A DNA stretch of 64,000 bases from Paratrimastix pyriformis (Eukaryota; Preaxostyla; Paratrimastigidae). Position 1 is the stretch's first letter; every line of letters starts with the position of its first letter. The DNA is taken from NCBI GenBank assembly GCA_027972325.1, contig JAPMOS010000153.1:1-64000 (forward strand), written 5' to 3'. Shown piece by piece: positions 1-8,909 of the stretch. Position numbers and translations under genes: made by a program. Below the pieces are notes generated by a model, which made no database searches, was not told where the DNA came from, and worked only from the letters and a program-made list of their open reading frames with translations.

Positions 1-433
1 CAAATCAAAGACTTGGGCTTTTAACTCACGAAATGCTTGAGGTGTCACACGAATAAAGTTCTGTTTGGCAAAGATTGTTGTGTTAAAGATACGAGAAGGA
101 ACATATGGTGTGAGTTGTCTGACGGTTTCAATGATTTGAGTTTGTGTGTATCCACCTTTCATGTATTCATAAAATTCCTTTCATCTTCAAAGCGTTGCTC
201 CTCTTTTGTTCGAGGTCGTACACGTTCTTTTCGTTCTTCTTCAGGCACTTCAGGTTCCTTCTCTCGAGTGATCTTTCATCGAGCTCAGGATTTCTCGACA
301 GTGTTCCAATCAATGGAACCATGAAATCTTTGTTATGCTTTTGTCTCAACATACAGGCTTTTGCCACTTTTGCCATGAAAAGCAGTTCTGATTGACTCAT
401 CTGACATAATATACATTTGAAATTACTTTCCAT
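1..433 (-). pseudogene. Unassigned viral ORF region cut by window edge
   Basis: The minus strand here reads as protein-like AT-rich coding sequence beginning at 433 with a short Cys-containing N-terminus (FKCILCQMSQ) followed by charged helical sequence, and protein-like sequence continues towards base 1. It abuts and slightly overlaps the end of the neighbouring membrane protein gene. No family is recognised. The region seems broken, about one break, and runs off the window, so its true length is unknown. Confidence 0.35.
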
Positions 434-1075
434 TTTGTTTGTTCATATAGATAAAGCCTCCAACCACTAAGACAGCAGCAATTGCAATCAATGCGGTGGT
501 GTTATCAGCAGTTTGTCCAATGTCGTGTTCTTCTTCATCTTTTGTGTGTTGATCCACTTCAGAATATATTTCAGCTAATGAATCGTAAACTTGTTTGTTA
601 TATAGTTGATTGGTAGCAGTTAAGTCGACATCTTCGAGACTTGATGAAGGAACAAAAGCATCATTAATAACTTGGAAGGAATTGACGACGTCGAATGAGT
701 TTCGTATGTTTTGCATCTGTTGGTTGACACGATTGACATCAACAACGTTCTTTAGCTTCTTAATCATGTCGAGCACGTTAAAGTTTGCGGTAAAGATACC
801 ACCTTGGTTTTGCTTTTCTGATATCTTGTTGAGGATGTCATTGAAAGCAGATGTTGCCGATGTCGATTCCAATATGGTTTTGCTATGATTTGGTTCTTTA
901 TGTCATTGGCAAAAGAAATCTTCACGTTTTTGATGTGAGCTATGTTACGAAAGATGATTTCATTCTTTGCATTAAGAACCACATTGACTTGTTGCATTAT
1001 GATGTTGGTTTCATTGACAGACAGATAGTTCAACAGGTCTTGCCTAATTGAGTTATAACTAATGTTTCCACCCAT
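423..1075 (-). pseudogene. Myristoylation-motif, C-anchored viral membrane protein
   Basis: The N-terminus reads MGGNISYN, a textbook N-myristoylation signal (Gly2, Ser6); this is why 1075 is preferred over ATGs slightly upstream. The middle is helical and the C-terminus has one hydrophobic segment (IAIAAVLVVGGFIYM) followed by a short basic tail. An N-myristoylated, C-terminally anchored protein of about 200 residues matches the layout of the myristoylated virion membrane proteins of nucleocytoviruses (poxvirus L1/F9 type, African swine fever virus E248R). The assignment rests on layout, not on alignment. The gene looks broken, about one break. It is divergent from the other membrane protein at 1123-2268, so the two could share a regulatory region. 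Confidence 0.5.
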
Positions 1076-1122
1076 GTTGTATACAGTACTCATCGAAAAT
1101 TTCACCTTGTATAGCATTAAGA

Positions 1123-2268
1123 ATGATTCAGTGGAATTCTTTGGATAGTGAAAGTAAGTTCATCAATGCTTTTCAACAGAACAATGCCAGTTACATCAGG
1201 TTGACGTTAAAAATGGACTTTATATCAAAACGTCGATATGAGAATTTGATGAAGGTAGATGGTGAAGACAGAAAGCGTGAGTTAAAGGCATTATATGCTA
1301 AGTTACGTGTTGAAATGCCGTTACGTGGAGGAAGTAAGACGAGAGCCTTTTACAGTGATTTCACGGTGCCACAGGCATTAACTTTTGCACACTCCAACAA
1401 CTTTGACTTTGATTCATATACGGAGTTTTTTCCGGCAATAGCTAAATCAACTACTGAGGCACAGTTCCAAAAGTGTGTAAACTGTTCGAAGATTGAGTCA
1501 TGTGCTAAAAATTGGGACTGTCTGAAAGACATTGAAGATTCAGCCCCTAAAGAGTTATCTGAATGTGAAAAAGGAGTTCAAAACATTATCAAAATGAATG
1601 ATTCATACCTAAAACAGATGGATGACTATTATGCTAAGTTTGATAAATGGAAAGATGAATACGACAAATGGTATTTTATGAATGATTCGATTCAATACAT
1701 CCATGCAACAATCACGGGCTTATGGAATATTGATTCAATTGCCTTCAGCCTGATGACTGATAAGGACAAATACATTGCATCAACTATAAAGCAGAATGGA
1801 CTCGATTTATCAAACCTTAATGTCCAATCATGTGAATGGAGTGAGTTAAACCGTCAGAACAAAACGGGTGAATTCATGATGACCTTTTATTATAAGCCTG
1901 AGTACTTATCACAACGAATAGCACAAATTAATGTAAATAAGCCTGAGATGCCATCAAAACCGCAATGGGGTGACTTAGTTTGCGTTGATTGTCGTAATGT
2001 AATAGATTGGAAGAATGTAGGCACATTAACAAATGTCCAAATACAACAACTTAATGAATGTGTTGTAAATGCAAAGAAAGAAAAAGAAGATGATAAAAAG
2101 CCCGACACTCCTGAAGAGCCGACGGAGCCTGTAACTCCTGAAGAGCCTATTACTCCTGTCGAACCAATTTCGCCTGTAACACCTGTAACACCCGACACTG
2201 AATCTACTAATTACACACCATATCTACTGTTTGGTGCTGTCATATTTACATTAACATCGATCCTCTGA
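1123..2268 (+). CDS. C-anchored virion surface protein candidate with Pro-rich stalk
   Basis: 381-residue open frame. The N-terminal two thirds form a folded-looking domain with a cluster of about six cysteines around residues 112-148 (CVNCSKIESC, then more) and further cysteines near residue 285, consistent with disulfides. Residues about 325-360 are a low-complexity stalk of TPEEP/TPV repeats, followed by one C-terminal membrane segment (YLLFGAVIFTLTSIL) with almost no cytoplasmic tail. No N-terminal signal peptide is evident. Cys-rich, C-anchored proteins lacking signal peptides are typical of nucleocytovirus entry-fusion complexes, so a virion membrane role next to the myristoylated protein is plausible but inferred. 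No family is recognised directly. Confidence 0.6.
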   Translation: MIQWNSLDSESKFINAFQQNNASYIRLTLKMDFISKRRYENLMKVDGEDRKRELKALYAKLRVEMPLRGGSKTRAFYSDFTVPQALTFAHSNNFDFDSYTEFFPAIAKSTTEAQFQKCVNCSKIESCAKNWDCLKDIEDSAPKELSECEKGVQNIIKMNDSYLKQMDDYYAKFDKWKDEYDKWYFMNDSIQYIHATITGLWNIDSIAFSLMTDKDKYIASTIKQNGLDLSNLNVQSCEWSELNRQNKTGEFMMTFYYKPEYLSQRIAQINVNKPEMPSKPQWGDLVCVDCRNVIDWKNVGTLTNVQIQQLNECVVNAKKEKEDDKKPDTPEEPTEPVTPEEPITPVEPISPVTPVTPDTESTNYTPYLLFGAVIFTLTSIL

Positions 2269-2297
2269 AAATTTCTCGTGTATTATTATTGAAGACA

Positions 2298-2951
2298 ATG
2301 GATACTTCCAAGGAACCACGTAAGTCAAAAGGTACACATCGACGAAGAGCTGCAGATTATGACGATGAGACGGAGGAAATCGTTGCTATTTGTGCGGCTG
2401 TCATGTCTAAAATGATGGGAAAACAAGTGTTGTATGACGCTGCTATTATCCAAGCCGCTAGTCGATTTAGACCTGAACACTATATGAAACCGAAAGAAAA
2501 AGTAAGACGTGCCGTTAGAAAGGTTGTTCTGGAGGCAAGAGACACTATCAAGGCTGCTGAAAAAGCTGAAAAGGAACGTGAGGATAAAGAACGTGCCGAT
2601 AAAAGTCACGCTGGCTACCTAAAATTAAAAGCTGTGTATGATGGCGATATGGATCGAATGGCAAGGGAGCACCCTGAGTTACTTCCGTCGATCGAGATTC
2701 CTCCAATTTACGCAATTCCGACGCTACCTCCTCCAACTACTGGTGTGGCACCAATGCCTGCGCCTACCACGGGCGGAAGACCGACATCTGTATCATTATT
2801 GCCTCCTGCACCTGCACCTGGAAATGCTGGACTTATTGATTATGAAGAACCTGAGGAAGAACCTGGTGAAGGCTACACTGGTGCTATAACTGCTGCACGA
2901 TTAGAAGAACTGAGAAAAAGTGAAGAACATCCTGCCGGAGATGCATTCTAA
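2298..2951 (+). CDS. Hypothetical viral protein, basic N-terminus and Pro-rich tail
   Basis: Start taken at the ATG at 2298 (MDTSKEPRKS), since the codon at 2289 upstream in the same frame is TTG. About 217 residues: a Lys/Arg-rich head, a helical segment (residues about 27-100, with a run of KAEKEREDKERADK suggesting coiled coil), then a Pro-rich region (PPPTTGVAPMPAPTTG) and an acidic tail. It follows the surface protein by only 29 bp in the same direction. Composition resembles a structural or scaffold-type virion protein, but no domain is recognised and no function is assigned. Confidence 0.55.
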   Translation: MDTSKEPRKSKGTHRRRAADYDDETEEIVAICAAVMSKMMGKQVLYDAAIIQAASRFRPEHYMKPKEKVRRAVRKVVLEARDTIKAAEKAEKEREDKERADKSHAGYLKLKAVYDGDMDRMAREHPELLPSIEIPPIYAIPTLPPPTTGVAPMPAPTTGGRPTSVSLLPPAPAPGNAGLIDYEEPEEEPGEGYTGAITAARLEELRKSEEHPAGDAF

Positions 2952-3043
2952 ATGAATCGTTCTGCACTATTTTAAACTTATTCATATCTACTTAGATATA
3001 AATAGGAATCAAAATGGATTGTGAGCTTCGCTAAGATCTAAGC

Positions 3044-3865
3044 TTATTCTCCCGGATGTGCCGGGGCTTTAAGAGCATCTGGTTTTGGAGCTTTTGGAAT
3101 TTTCATCCATTCAAAAGCGCTGAACTTATCCTTTAGTCTATCAACAGACACGGCTCCTGACTTTGGAATAATCCTGTTGAGGATGTTGGCTTCTGCTGCA
3201 AGGTTAGCCTGGAAAAGCTTCGCAAGGTCTGCACCAAGCGTATCGCTGTCATTCATTTCCTGAATTAAGGCGGCAAGTTCTGCCATTTCTGTTCTCAGTC
3301 CTTCAACGATTTTTGATTGAGCACCATACTTTTTGACAAATTCCGGCAATGTTTCCTGGCATTCTTTGTATTGTGCAACAAGAGCTGTATATTTAAGTGC
3401 CGTGTCATTTTCCAATGCCTTTGCATAAAACGGTTGTGTGATTTTTGGTGCTTCATGATGCATCCGTAGTGCCCGCTTAAAGATCGCTTCATCGATTGGA
3501 ATCTGTTCAAATGCTGACACTGTGCGTCCAATCAGTTCATGAACTGTTCGTTTATCATCATCCGCTTTGTATGGATGTTGCTGCAATGCGAGTGCCCAAT
3601 ACGTATCACCTGTTCGATAAAAACGGTATATCCCGAGTTCAAAATCTTCATTTGCCTTCATTTCCGGCTGAGTCACATACATTTGTTCCGGGTTAAGCAA
3701 TCCATCTGTCTTATTAATTTGTTGTAAGTTGTCAATTATGGCACTTCCACCACCCATTTGTTTTGACATGGCTTTGACTATGTAATCTGCCTTCTTTGTC
3801 CATGATGAACCATGAGGTGCTGATTCACCTGGTGCTGCATAAGATGAACGTTTTCGTTGTGGCAT
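3044..3865 (-). CDS. Hypothetical viral structural-type protein
   Basis: 273 residues, basic N-terminus (MPQRKRSSY), then a mostly helical body with aromatic-rich patches (GIYRFYRTGDTYWALALQQH, residues about 77-96) and a Pro/Lys-rich C-terminus. No signal peptide or membrane segment. The sequence upstream of the start contains GTATTTTTTT in the sense direction about 24 bp before the ATG, as does the capsid protein gene, suggesting co-expression with late structural genes. No family recognised. Confidence 0.55.
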   Translation of the reverse strand: MPQRKRSSYAAPGESAPHGSSWTKKADYIVKAMSKQMGGGSAIIDNLQQINKTDGLLNPEQMYVTQPEMKANEDFELGIYRFYRTGDTYWALALQQHPYKADDDKRTVHELIGRTVSAFEQIPIDEAIFKRALRMHHEAPKITQPFYAKALENDTALKYTALVAQYKECQETLPEFVKKYGAQSKIVEGLRTEMAELAALIQEMNDSDTLGADLAKLFQANLAAEANILNRIIPKSGAVSVDRLKDKFSAFEWMKIPKAPKPDALKAPAHPGE

Positions 3866-3900
3866 TCGTTACTAATATAATTGATGGAGAAAAAAATACT
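3866..3900 (-). promoter_or_regulatory. Late-type promoter motif GTATTTTTTT
   Basis: Read in the sense of the 273-aa gene, GTATTTTTTT lies about 24 bp before the ATG. The same motif precedes the capsid gene, and a shorter form precedes the fibre gene, suggesting a shared structural-gene promoter class. Function is inferred from recurrence only. Confidence 0.4.
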
Positions 3901-3938
3901 TTGATTATTTTTCCCTGCTTATATTATTACATTCAACA

Positions 3939-4223
3939 ATGAAAGTCAAAACTGCTACAGATGATTCACCTGAGGTGCCTTCAGACATGTCGCTCGATAC
4001 TAAGTTTAATATCGTTACAGTCCTCTTCGAAATAGCTAAATTTAAGCCAAATCAATGTCGCACATGGTTAAAAAAGCATAAATTGGTACCAATCAAACGG
4101 GTTCATAAAACTGCTACAGTCTTCAGATACAGAATACGAGAGACTCCATCCTTAGGCGTGTTCTTCACAAAAGACTTAGGAAATGGTATTAAACTCGTGC
4201 TACAAAAGCTCTCTCCTTCTTAG
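3939..4223 (+). CDS. Small basic hypothetical protein
   Basis: 94 residues. Acidic first 20 residues, then a compact basic domain (residues about 45-70, TWLKKHKLVPIKRVHKTATV) that could bind nucleic acid. It is divergent from the 273-aa gene with a 73-bp AT-rich gap, and its end overlaps the end of the convergent 121-aa ORF by 4 bp. No family recognised. Confidence 0.45.
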   Translation: MKVKTATDDSPEVPSDMSLDTKFNIVTVLFEIAKFKPNQCRTWLKKHKLVPIKRVHKTATVFRYRIRETPSLGVFFTKDLGNGIKLVLQKLSPS

Positions 4224-4585
4224 TCCACTCTAAATAACATGTTTACAGTCACTACATCAGTTGTGGGTTGTCCTGTTTCATCTAATATCGAATAGTCATA
4301 AGTTCTCGTTAAAGTTGATGTTGGTGACAATTCAAGTCCTTTGTTATCTGTTCCAACAAAAACTGGGATTGCGGCTTCACTCGTCACATTATTAATGATT
4401 TGATCAGTGTATAAACCCCGGATTACTATAAAATACATACTCCTGGTGACTGAATTGGTGACAAGATGAGTGCCTATAAGAGTTAGGTAATTTGGATTTT
4501 TGTTCATCCACTGGTTCAAAATGAGTGTTTTCTGAGTTGAATCAAGGTTTATTGAGAGGAACATGATGTGTTTCATACAAATCAT
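4220..4585 (-). CDS. Hypothetical small viral protein, beta-rich
   Basis: 121 residues as an open frame; a start at 4576 (MKHIMFLSIN) is as likely. The sequence alternates hydrophobic and polar residues (SMYFIVIRGLYTDQ, then VVTVNMLFRV at the end), giving a beta-sandwich look that would fit a minor capsid or penton-type protein near the capsid gene. That is a guess from pattern and location; no motif confirms it. Confidence 0.4.
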   Translation of the reverse strand: MICMKHIMFLSINLDSTQKTLILNQWMNKNPNYLTLIGTHLVTNSVTRSMYFIVIRGLYTDQIINNVTSEAAIPVFVGTDNKGLELSPTSTLTRTYDYSILDETGQPTTDVVTVNMLFRVD

Positions 4586-5256
4586 GCATAAAAAGTTTCA
4601 TCTGTCACAAAAAAAATTTGACATGGAGTATCACCTTTTGACAGAATGGTAACATACTCAATCTGACACTATATCCTAAGAGGCTTTTGTGCGTAGTTGA
4701 GGGCTCCAATGTTGATATTTGCCTCGTTTTCAATTAGTTGTGATGCAACCTTAACTTTACTGTGTGGTAAGGTTGACTTAGAAATTTTCGACATTTTTCC
4801 TGTACAAAAACGGTATCTCATGACAGAGCGTAGATCGACGTTCACTGCCACGGCTTTTCCGAAAGTGCATCATATGAATAAGATAGCTCGACATTTGCTA
4901 AGAAATCTGACAGTTACTTAACGTGCACGGGGCTGCACAAGTTTTGACGCGTTCAATTTTCAATACAAACTGGACTTCTTCCTTTTATCCAAATCGTTGT
5001 TCTGACACTGAATCTCAGTGCCGGGACTTAGTTTAAACATAGAAATCAGTGACTTTTCATGCTCGTATGTGGTACTGTCACAGTACTTTAAGTGCATGTC
5101 AAAAAGTGATATCTCATGTCAACCTCTGGAAAACATAAGGTATGACTTTTTATGAATGCATTCAGTCATCGATGATGACTGAATCGATTGGATGAGTATC
5201 ATCCAATGCCTACATGTTTTCTTACATAACTAAATGATTCTAACGCGTTGAATCAC
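4586..5256. other. AT-rich intergenic region, no gene seen
   Basis: About 670 bp between the 121-aa gene and the capsid gene, in which I see no convincing gene. Two short open frames on either strand look like chance. It holds several TGACA/TGTCA words (near 4597, 4618, 5003, 5089) and a short palindromic pair (ATCGATGATGACTGAATCGAT near 5170). It could hold a replication or regulatory site, but nothing decisive is visible. Confidence 0.4.
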
Positions 5257-6465
5257 TTAATTTTTGTGTTCTACAGTCAAAGTGCCTTGTTTTGTGTTAT
5301 ATCGATACCATGCTCGTCCGTATGCTAATACATTCAAAGTACAGTTATGAGGCAATCCCGCTGTGAAAGTCACGACTAATTTAGGGTTAGAATACTCTTT
5401 TAGCACAATGGTACCATATACATTGCCGTATGATTCAATATCATCATCCTTGCTTGGTAGTCCTGAAAAGCGTAGAGTGTAGATGTTCTTGTCAAATGCC
5501 TTCCGGAAATACATCATTTGTTGGAATTCTTGTGATTTAGCACTAATGGCTGTATCTGGATAGTTCTTATTGTCAACAGAAAGGTGATATTCCGAGATAT
5601 AGGCTGTTCCGGTGAATGGTGCTCCTGTCGTGTCATCAGACAGATACATTGACAGATACTCAACTTCATCAAATGGTAGGTCACATGTTATCGATGTGGC
5701 ACCTTGTGAGATTAGATACTTGGTTGAATCAACGAATTCATTCTGTACTGTAACCATTCCTGCTTCATCCATACTGCTTCGTAGAATTGCCTTCTTCTCA
5801 TCTTCATGCATTGTCATGTAGTTAGCTACGAGTTCAACATCGAGAAAAGTGTTGGTTAATGTAGCTCCAACTGTGGAAGATGATGCAATTTCTGATAGAG
5901 GGGCAATTTCTACTTCAAAATAGGGATTTGCTTGTAAGATGTCGAGCCGTAGAGGGTTAAAGTCAATGAATGGATTTGGTATGTAAATCAGTCCTTCCTG
6001 TTGTTGCGATGGATCAATGTCTGTGCCGGTTGCTCCAATACGTGCGTTCTGCATCATCAGTGATTTGCGTTCCTGTATGGCACGCTGGTAATATTGATAT
6101 ATACCTGCACTGTCCAACTTGTATATTTCACGTCCTTGGTGCTTAAACTTAAGGGATTTGATGAGCTTCATCATGTATCCACCTACGTAAGTCACCGTGC
6201 CGGCTGATGCTGTAGTAGCTCCGAGTCTGATGTGTAGGTGTATGTCATTACCTGAGAGTAGCCCGCTGTATTTATTAATGTCAAACTGTGCGACACTTCC
6301 AAATGATATTTGCCGGTTAGGTTTGATTACTACCGGATCCGTTACAATCTTAGGCTTGCGTATCTTAGTGGTTTTGTCATCTGTAAACTCATTGATTTTG
6401 ATTGCATTCCTTTCGAGGTCTGAGTTCTGTGTGGTGTGCGACTTTAGAATAATTGCCGTTGCCAT
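5257..6465 (-). CDS. Major capsid protein, double jelly-roll, nucleocytovirus type
   Basis: 402 residues, the usual order of size for small double-jelly-roll capsid proteins. Beta-rich throughout. Hallmarks read by eye: an N-terminal strand set starting at QISFGSVAQFDI (about residue 53), a linker-like IPNPFIDFNPLRLDIL with EVEIAP (about residues 163-190), then FLDVELVANYMTMHEDEKK (about 205-223), which matches the LDa-L-anYv-Ld-dEr segment conserved between the two jelly rolls of nucleocytovirus capsid proteins. The C-terminal strands end in LNVLAYGRAWYRYNT. Forms the capsomer trimers of an icosahedral shell. Upstream the sense strand has GTATTTTTTT about 28 bp before the ATG. Open over its full length. 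Confidence 0.75.
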   Translation of the reverse strand: MATAIILKSHTTQNSDLERNAIKINEFTDDKTTKIRKPKIVTDPVVIKPNRQISFGSVAQFDINKYSGLLSGNDIHLHIRLGATTASAGTVTYVGGYMMKLIKSLKFKHQGREIYKLDSAGIYQYYQRAIQERKSLMMQNARIGATGTDIDPSQQQEGLIYIPNPFIDFNPLRLDILQANPYFEVEIAPLSEIASSSTVGATLTNTFLDVELVANYMTMHEDEKKAILRSSMDEAGMVTVQNEFVDSTKYLISQGATSITCDLPFDEVEYLSMYLSDDTTGAPFTGTAYISEYHLSVDNKNYPDTAISAKSQEFQQMMYFRKAFDKNIYTLRFSGLPSKDDDIESYGNVYGTIVLKEYSNPKLVVTFTAGLPHNCTLNVLAYGRAWYRYNTKQGTLTVEHKN

Positions 6466-6505
6466 AGTGTGATAATCAATATCATACTAAGATAAAAAAA
6501 TACTC
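6466..6505 (-). promoter_or_regulatory. Late-type promoter motif before capsid gene
   Basis: In the sense of the capsid gene, GTATTTTTTT sits about 28 bp upstream of the ATG, matching the element before the 273-aa gene. Inferred late promoter. Confidence 0.4.
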
Positions 6506-6523
6506 AAATTATTAAAATTATGC

Positions 6524-7517
6524 CTATTTTGTGTTTACTGCCTTCTGGTCCCAATGCTCTTCTGCCTTTTTCACCTTGGATCTGTAATCTTCTTGAGTTT
6601 TGGAGGTATCCCAAAAGGCATTGTAAAGGTTAAGGTAATTGTCATGTAACAAAGGCTTGATCACCAAAATGTTGTGGTCTGCTGTCACTTTCTCGAATAG
6701 TTCTAAGAAATCTGCCTTCTTCATACACGACATATAATCATGGTATATCATGTCTTTCACTGAGTCATTCTTGGTGTAATGGACAAAACAGTAATTGGTG
6801 TTCTGCCTTGTTCTTGGTGAAATACCTGTTGGAATTTGTGTTGTAAGAATGACTGAGATGTTGTATCTTCTGTGATTGCAAAACAGACTGCCTAAAATAT
6901 TACTCTGATGTAACTTGTTGTTGCCATCTAAGATATCGTCGAATATCAATAAGACTGACTTCTTGCCTTTTGTCTTCTCTTGGAACTTGATGAGCTTTTC
7001 AATGAATAATGGTGTCTCCTCATCGTCAAAGCCTCCAAAGCATCTATCATCTGGAATGTTCCCTAACTCTTTCTGATATCTGTCTTTATTGTCTTGTGCA
7101 ACTGTAAATAGATATATCTTGTCAATCTCACTTCGTATCTGCTTTATAATGGACAGAACTGATGTCGTTTTGCCACTCTCTTTCATACCATAATGTAGTG
7201 AAATGAATGGTTCTTTCTTGTTTTTGAACCTGTCCACAATCTCTAATGAACTGAACTTAGGCATCTTGACATTACCTACCTTGACAATGCTTGCATCATC
7301 TTCTTTTACTTCAGGTGGTATGAAAACAACTTGCTTCTGTTCAATTTGCTCATCTTCTTCAACCTTTTGCCCTTCCTCTTCCACTTTCACTTTCTTATCT
7401 TTCTTCTCCTTCTTCTCCTTAGGAACCTTCTCTTTCTTCTCTTTTGGTGGAGCACATTTATGCTTCTTAAGCCACTTCTCACTCTTATATTCTTTTCCAC
7501 ACTCAGGACACTTATAT
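6524..7517 (-). pseudogene. A32/FtsK-HerA type DNA packaging ATPase, interrupted by transposon
   Basis: The N-terminus has a zinc finger (YKCPECGKEYK with a later HKC), followed by a Lys/Glu-rich linker of about 50 residues, then a P-loop ATPase: Walker A in GMKESGKTT and Walker B in SVLLIFDDIL, with a following sensor-like segment (ISVILTTQIP). These features fit the genome packaging ATPases of nucleocytoviruses and Polintons, which pump DNA into the capsid. An N-terminal zinc finger is unusual in this family. The capsid gene is its neighbour, as often seen. A Tc1/mariner transposon lies at the 5' end of the gene, so it is broken there; the rest is open. Confidence 0.75.
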
Positions 7518-7518
7518 A

Positions 7519-8765
7519 CAGTACCTCTCATAAATAGCGGCGGAAAACAAAGTGCCCCCCTCCCCGATCCCAGTGCGCGCCCGGGCTGGGGCTGACTGCA
7601 GGGTGCAGAGAAGTGACCAACATTTTGAGATCCCATAATTTTGTTGCTGGCCTGTGGCTTCAAGGGGCGGCTCGGTGGGGGGGAAGAATGACCAAGAAAA
7701 TGGACGAGCAAACCCGCCTCCTCAGAAGCCAAGGCAAGACCACCAGCCGGATTGCCCGGCTGCAGCACCGCAGTGAGACATCTGTTCGTCGGGCACTGAG
7801 CCGCTCCCCATCCGCCAAACCGGGAGCCCGGGGGAGACCACGAAAGCATTCTCGCCCGGACGACCAGGCCATCATCCGACGTGCAAAGCGCCACAGAACG
7901 GAGAGTCTGCCCAAATTGGCCCGCTGGGCACGCAAGAAGAGGACCATCCGCATCAGCCCACAGACAATCTCGCGCATCCTCCTGCGGGCTGGCCTGCAAT
8001 CGAAGTGGCAAACCAAAAACCCCTCCTCACCGAGGCCCACCGACAAAACGTCTCGCGTTTGCCCGAACCGAGAAGGATCGCGACTGGTCCAAGGTGGTCT
8101 TCCTGGACGAGACAACCTTCACCACAGGCCCCCGCAAGCACCGTGTCCGTGCGGGCCGGAACGAGTTCGTGCCACTGCCCACCATCAAGCATCCCCCCAA
8201 AGTCCATGTCTGGGGCGGGGTCAGTGCCAAGGGGAAAACGAAGGTGTTCATCTTCACCGAACCTGGACGCTGCCCTCTACACGCGCATCCTGAACGAGGC
8301 CCTGCTGCCATCTCTCCGTGCCCTTGGTCGGCGTGCCGGGCCCATCCAGCAGGACAACGATCCGAAGCACAATGCAAAAGTGTGTCTGAAAGTGCTGACC
8401 GACCATCACATCAGCCGTGTGCTTCAGCCACCCCAGAGCCCCGACCTCAACCCACTGGAGAACGTCTGGAACACCCTCAAGGACCGTGTGGCAGAGCACA
8501 ACCCCGGATCTGCCCAGCAGCTGCGGAGGTGGATCCAATTTGAGTGGGACAAAATGCGAAATGCCGATTATCTGTCATCGGTTTTGAGTATGCCCCAAAG
8601 ATGCCAAGCGGTCATCGACGCCCAGGGCGGCCCCACCCGATATTAATCCATATTAGTAAATGTCAGTGAATTCTCCGAACACGGTGCCATGGGGCTTCCC
8701 CCCCCGACGGTTCCTTGGGGGTCAAACGGGACTGGGTTTTCCGCCGCTATTTATGAGAGGTACTG
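7519..8765 (+). mobile_element. Tc1/mariner DNA transposon, 1247 bp
   Basis: Bounded by perfect 30-bp terminal inverted repeats, starting CAGTACCTCTCATAAATAGC, at 7519-7548 and 8736-8765. TA dinucleotides flank it at 7517-7518 and 8766-8767, the target duplication typical of Tc1/mariner. It is GC-rich inside AT-rich viral DNA. One transposase gene reads in the plus direction. Identical end repeats suggest a young insertion, although the transposase gene is frameshifted. Confidence 0.9.
7689..8646 (+). pseudogene. Tc1-like DD34E transposase, frameshifted
   Basis: The plus strand encodes a Tc1-type transposase starting at MTKKMDEQTR (7689). An N-terminal helix-turn-helix region (SQGKTTSRIARLQHRSETSV) is followed by a GRPRK-type AT hook (GARGRPRKHS). 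The catalytic triad is complete: D in VVFLDETTF, D in QQDNDPKH and E in SPDLNPLENVW, with 34 residues between the last two, giving DD34E. The HTH part, the first catalytic Asp and the last two acidic residues lie in three different frames, so there are at least two frameshifts, between about 8000-8080 and about 8240-8290. Inactive as read unless these are assembly errors. It ends at the TAA following GGPTRY. Confidence 0.85.
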
Positions 8766-8865
8766 TACTGTAATGTCCATATCCTTATGGACATTCGAAT
8801 GAATGGTTTCACCATTCTTTGCCTTAACTGATTCAGACGACATTTTTACTTGTAACTAAAATCTA

Positions 8866-8909
8866 TATAGAAAAAATATTTTGTGTGTGAACTGTATTAG
8901 TTAACTAAT
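8866..8909 (+). promoter_or_regulatory. Promoter-like motif AGAAAAAATATT
   Basis: AGAAAAAATATT lies about 30 bp before the ATG of the acidic protein. The putative DNA-binding protein at 13425-14099 has AAGAAAAAATATT at a similar distance in its own sense. This makes a second promoter class in block 1, resembling the motif found throughout block 2. Confidence 0.4.

Noticed and set aside
4586-5256. Small ORFs at 4669-4851 (minus) and 4697-4921 (plus)
   Set aside because: Overlapping opposite frames without motif, promoter element or typical composition.
6524-8011. A single 495-residue ATPase frame running through the transposon
   Set aside because: The part beyond 7518 is the reverse strand of the Tc1 element, with its inverted repeat at the border; only 6524-7517 is ATPase.
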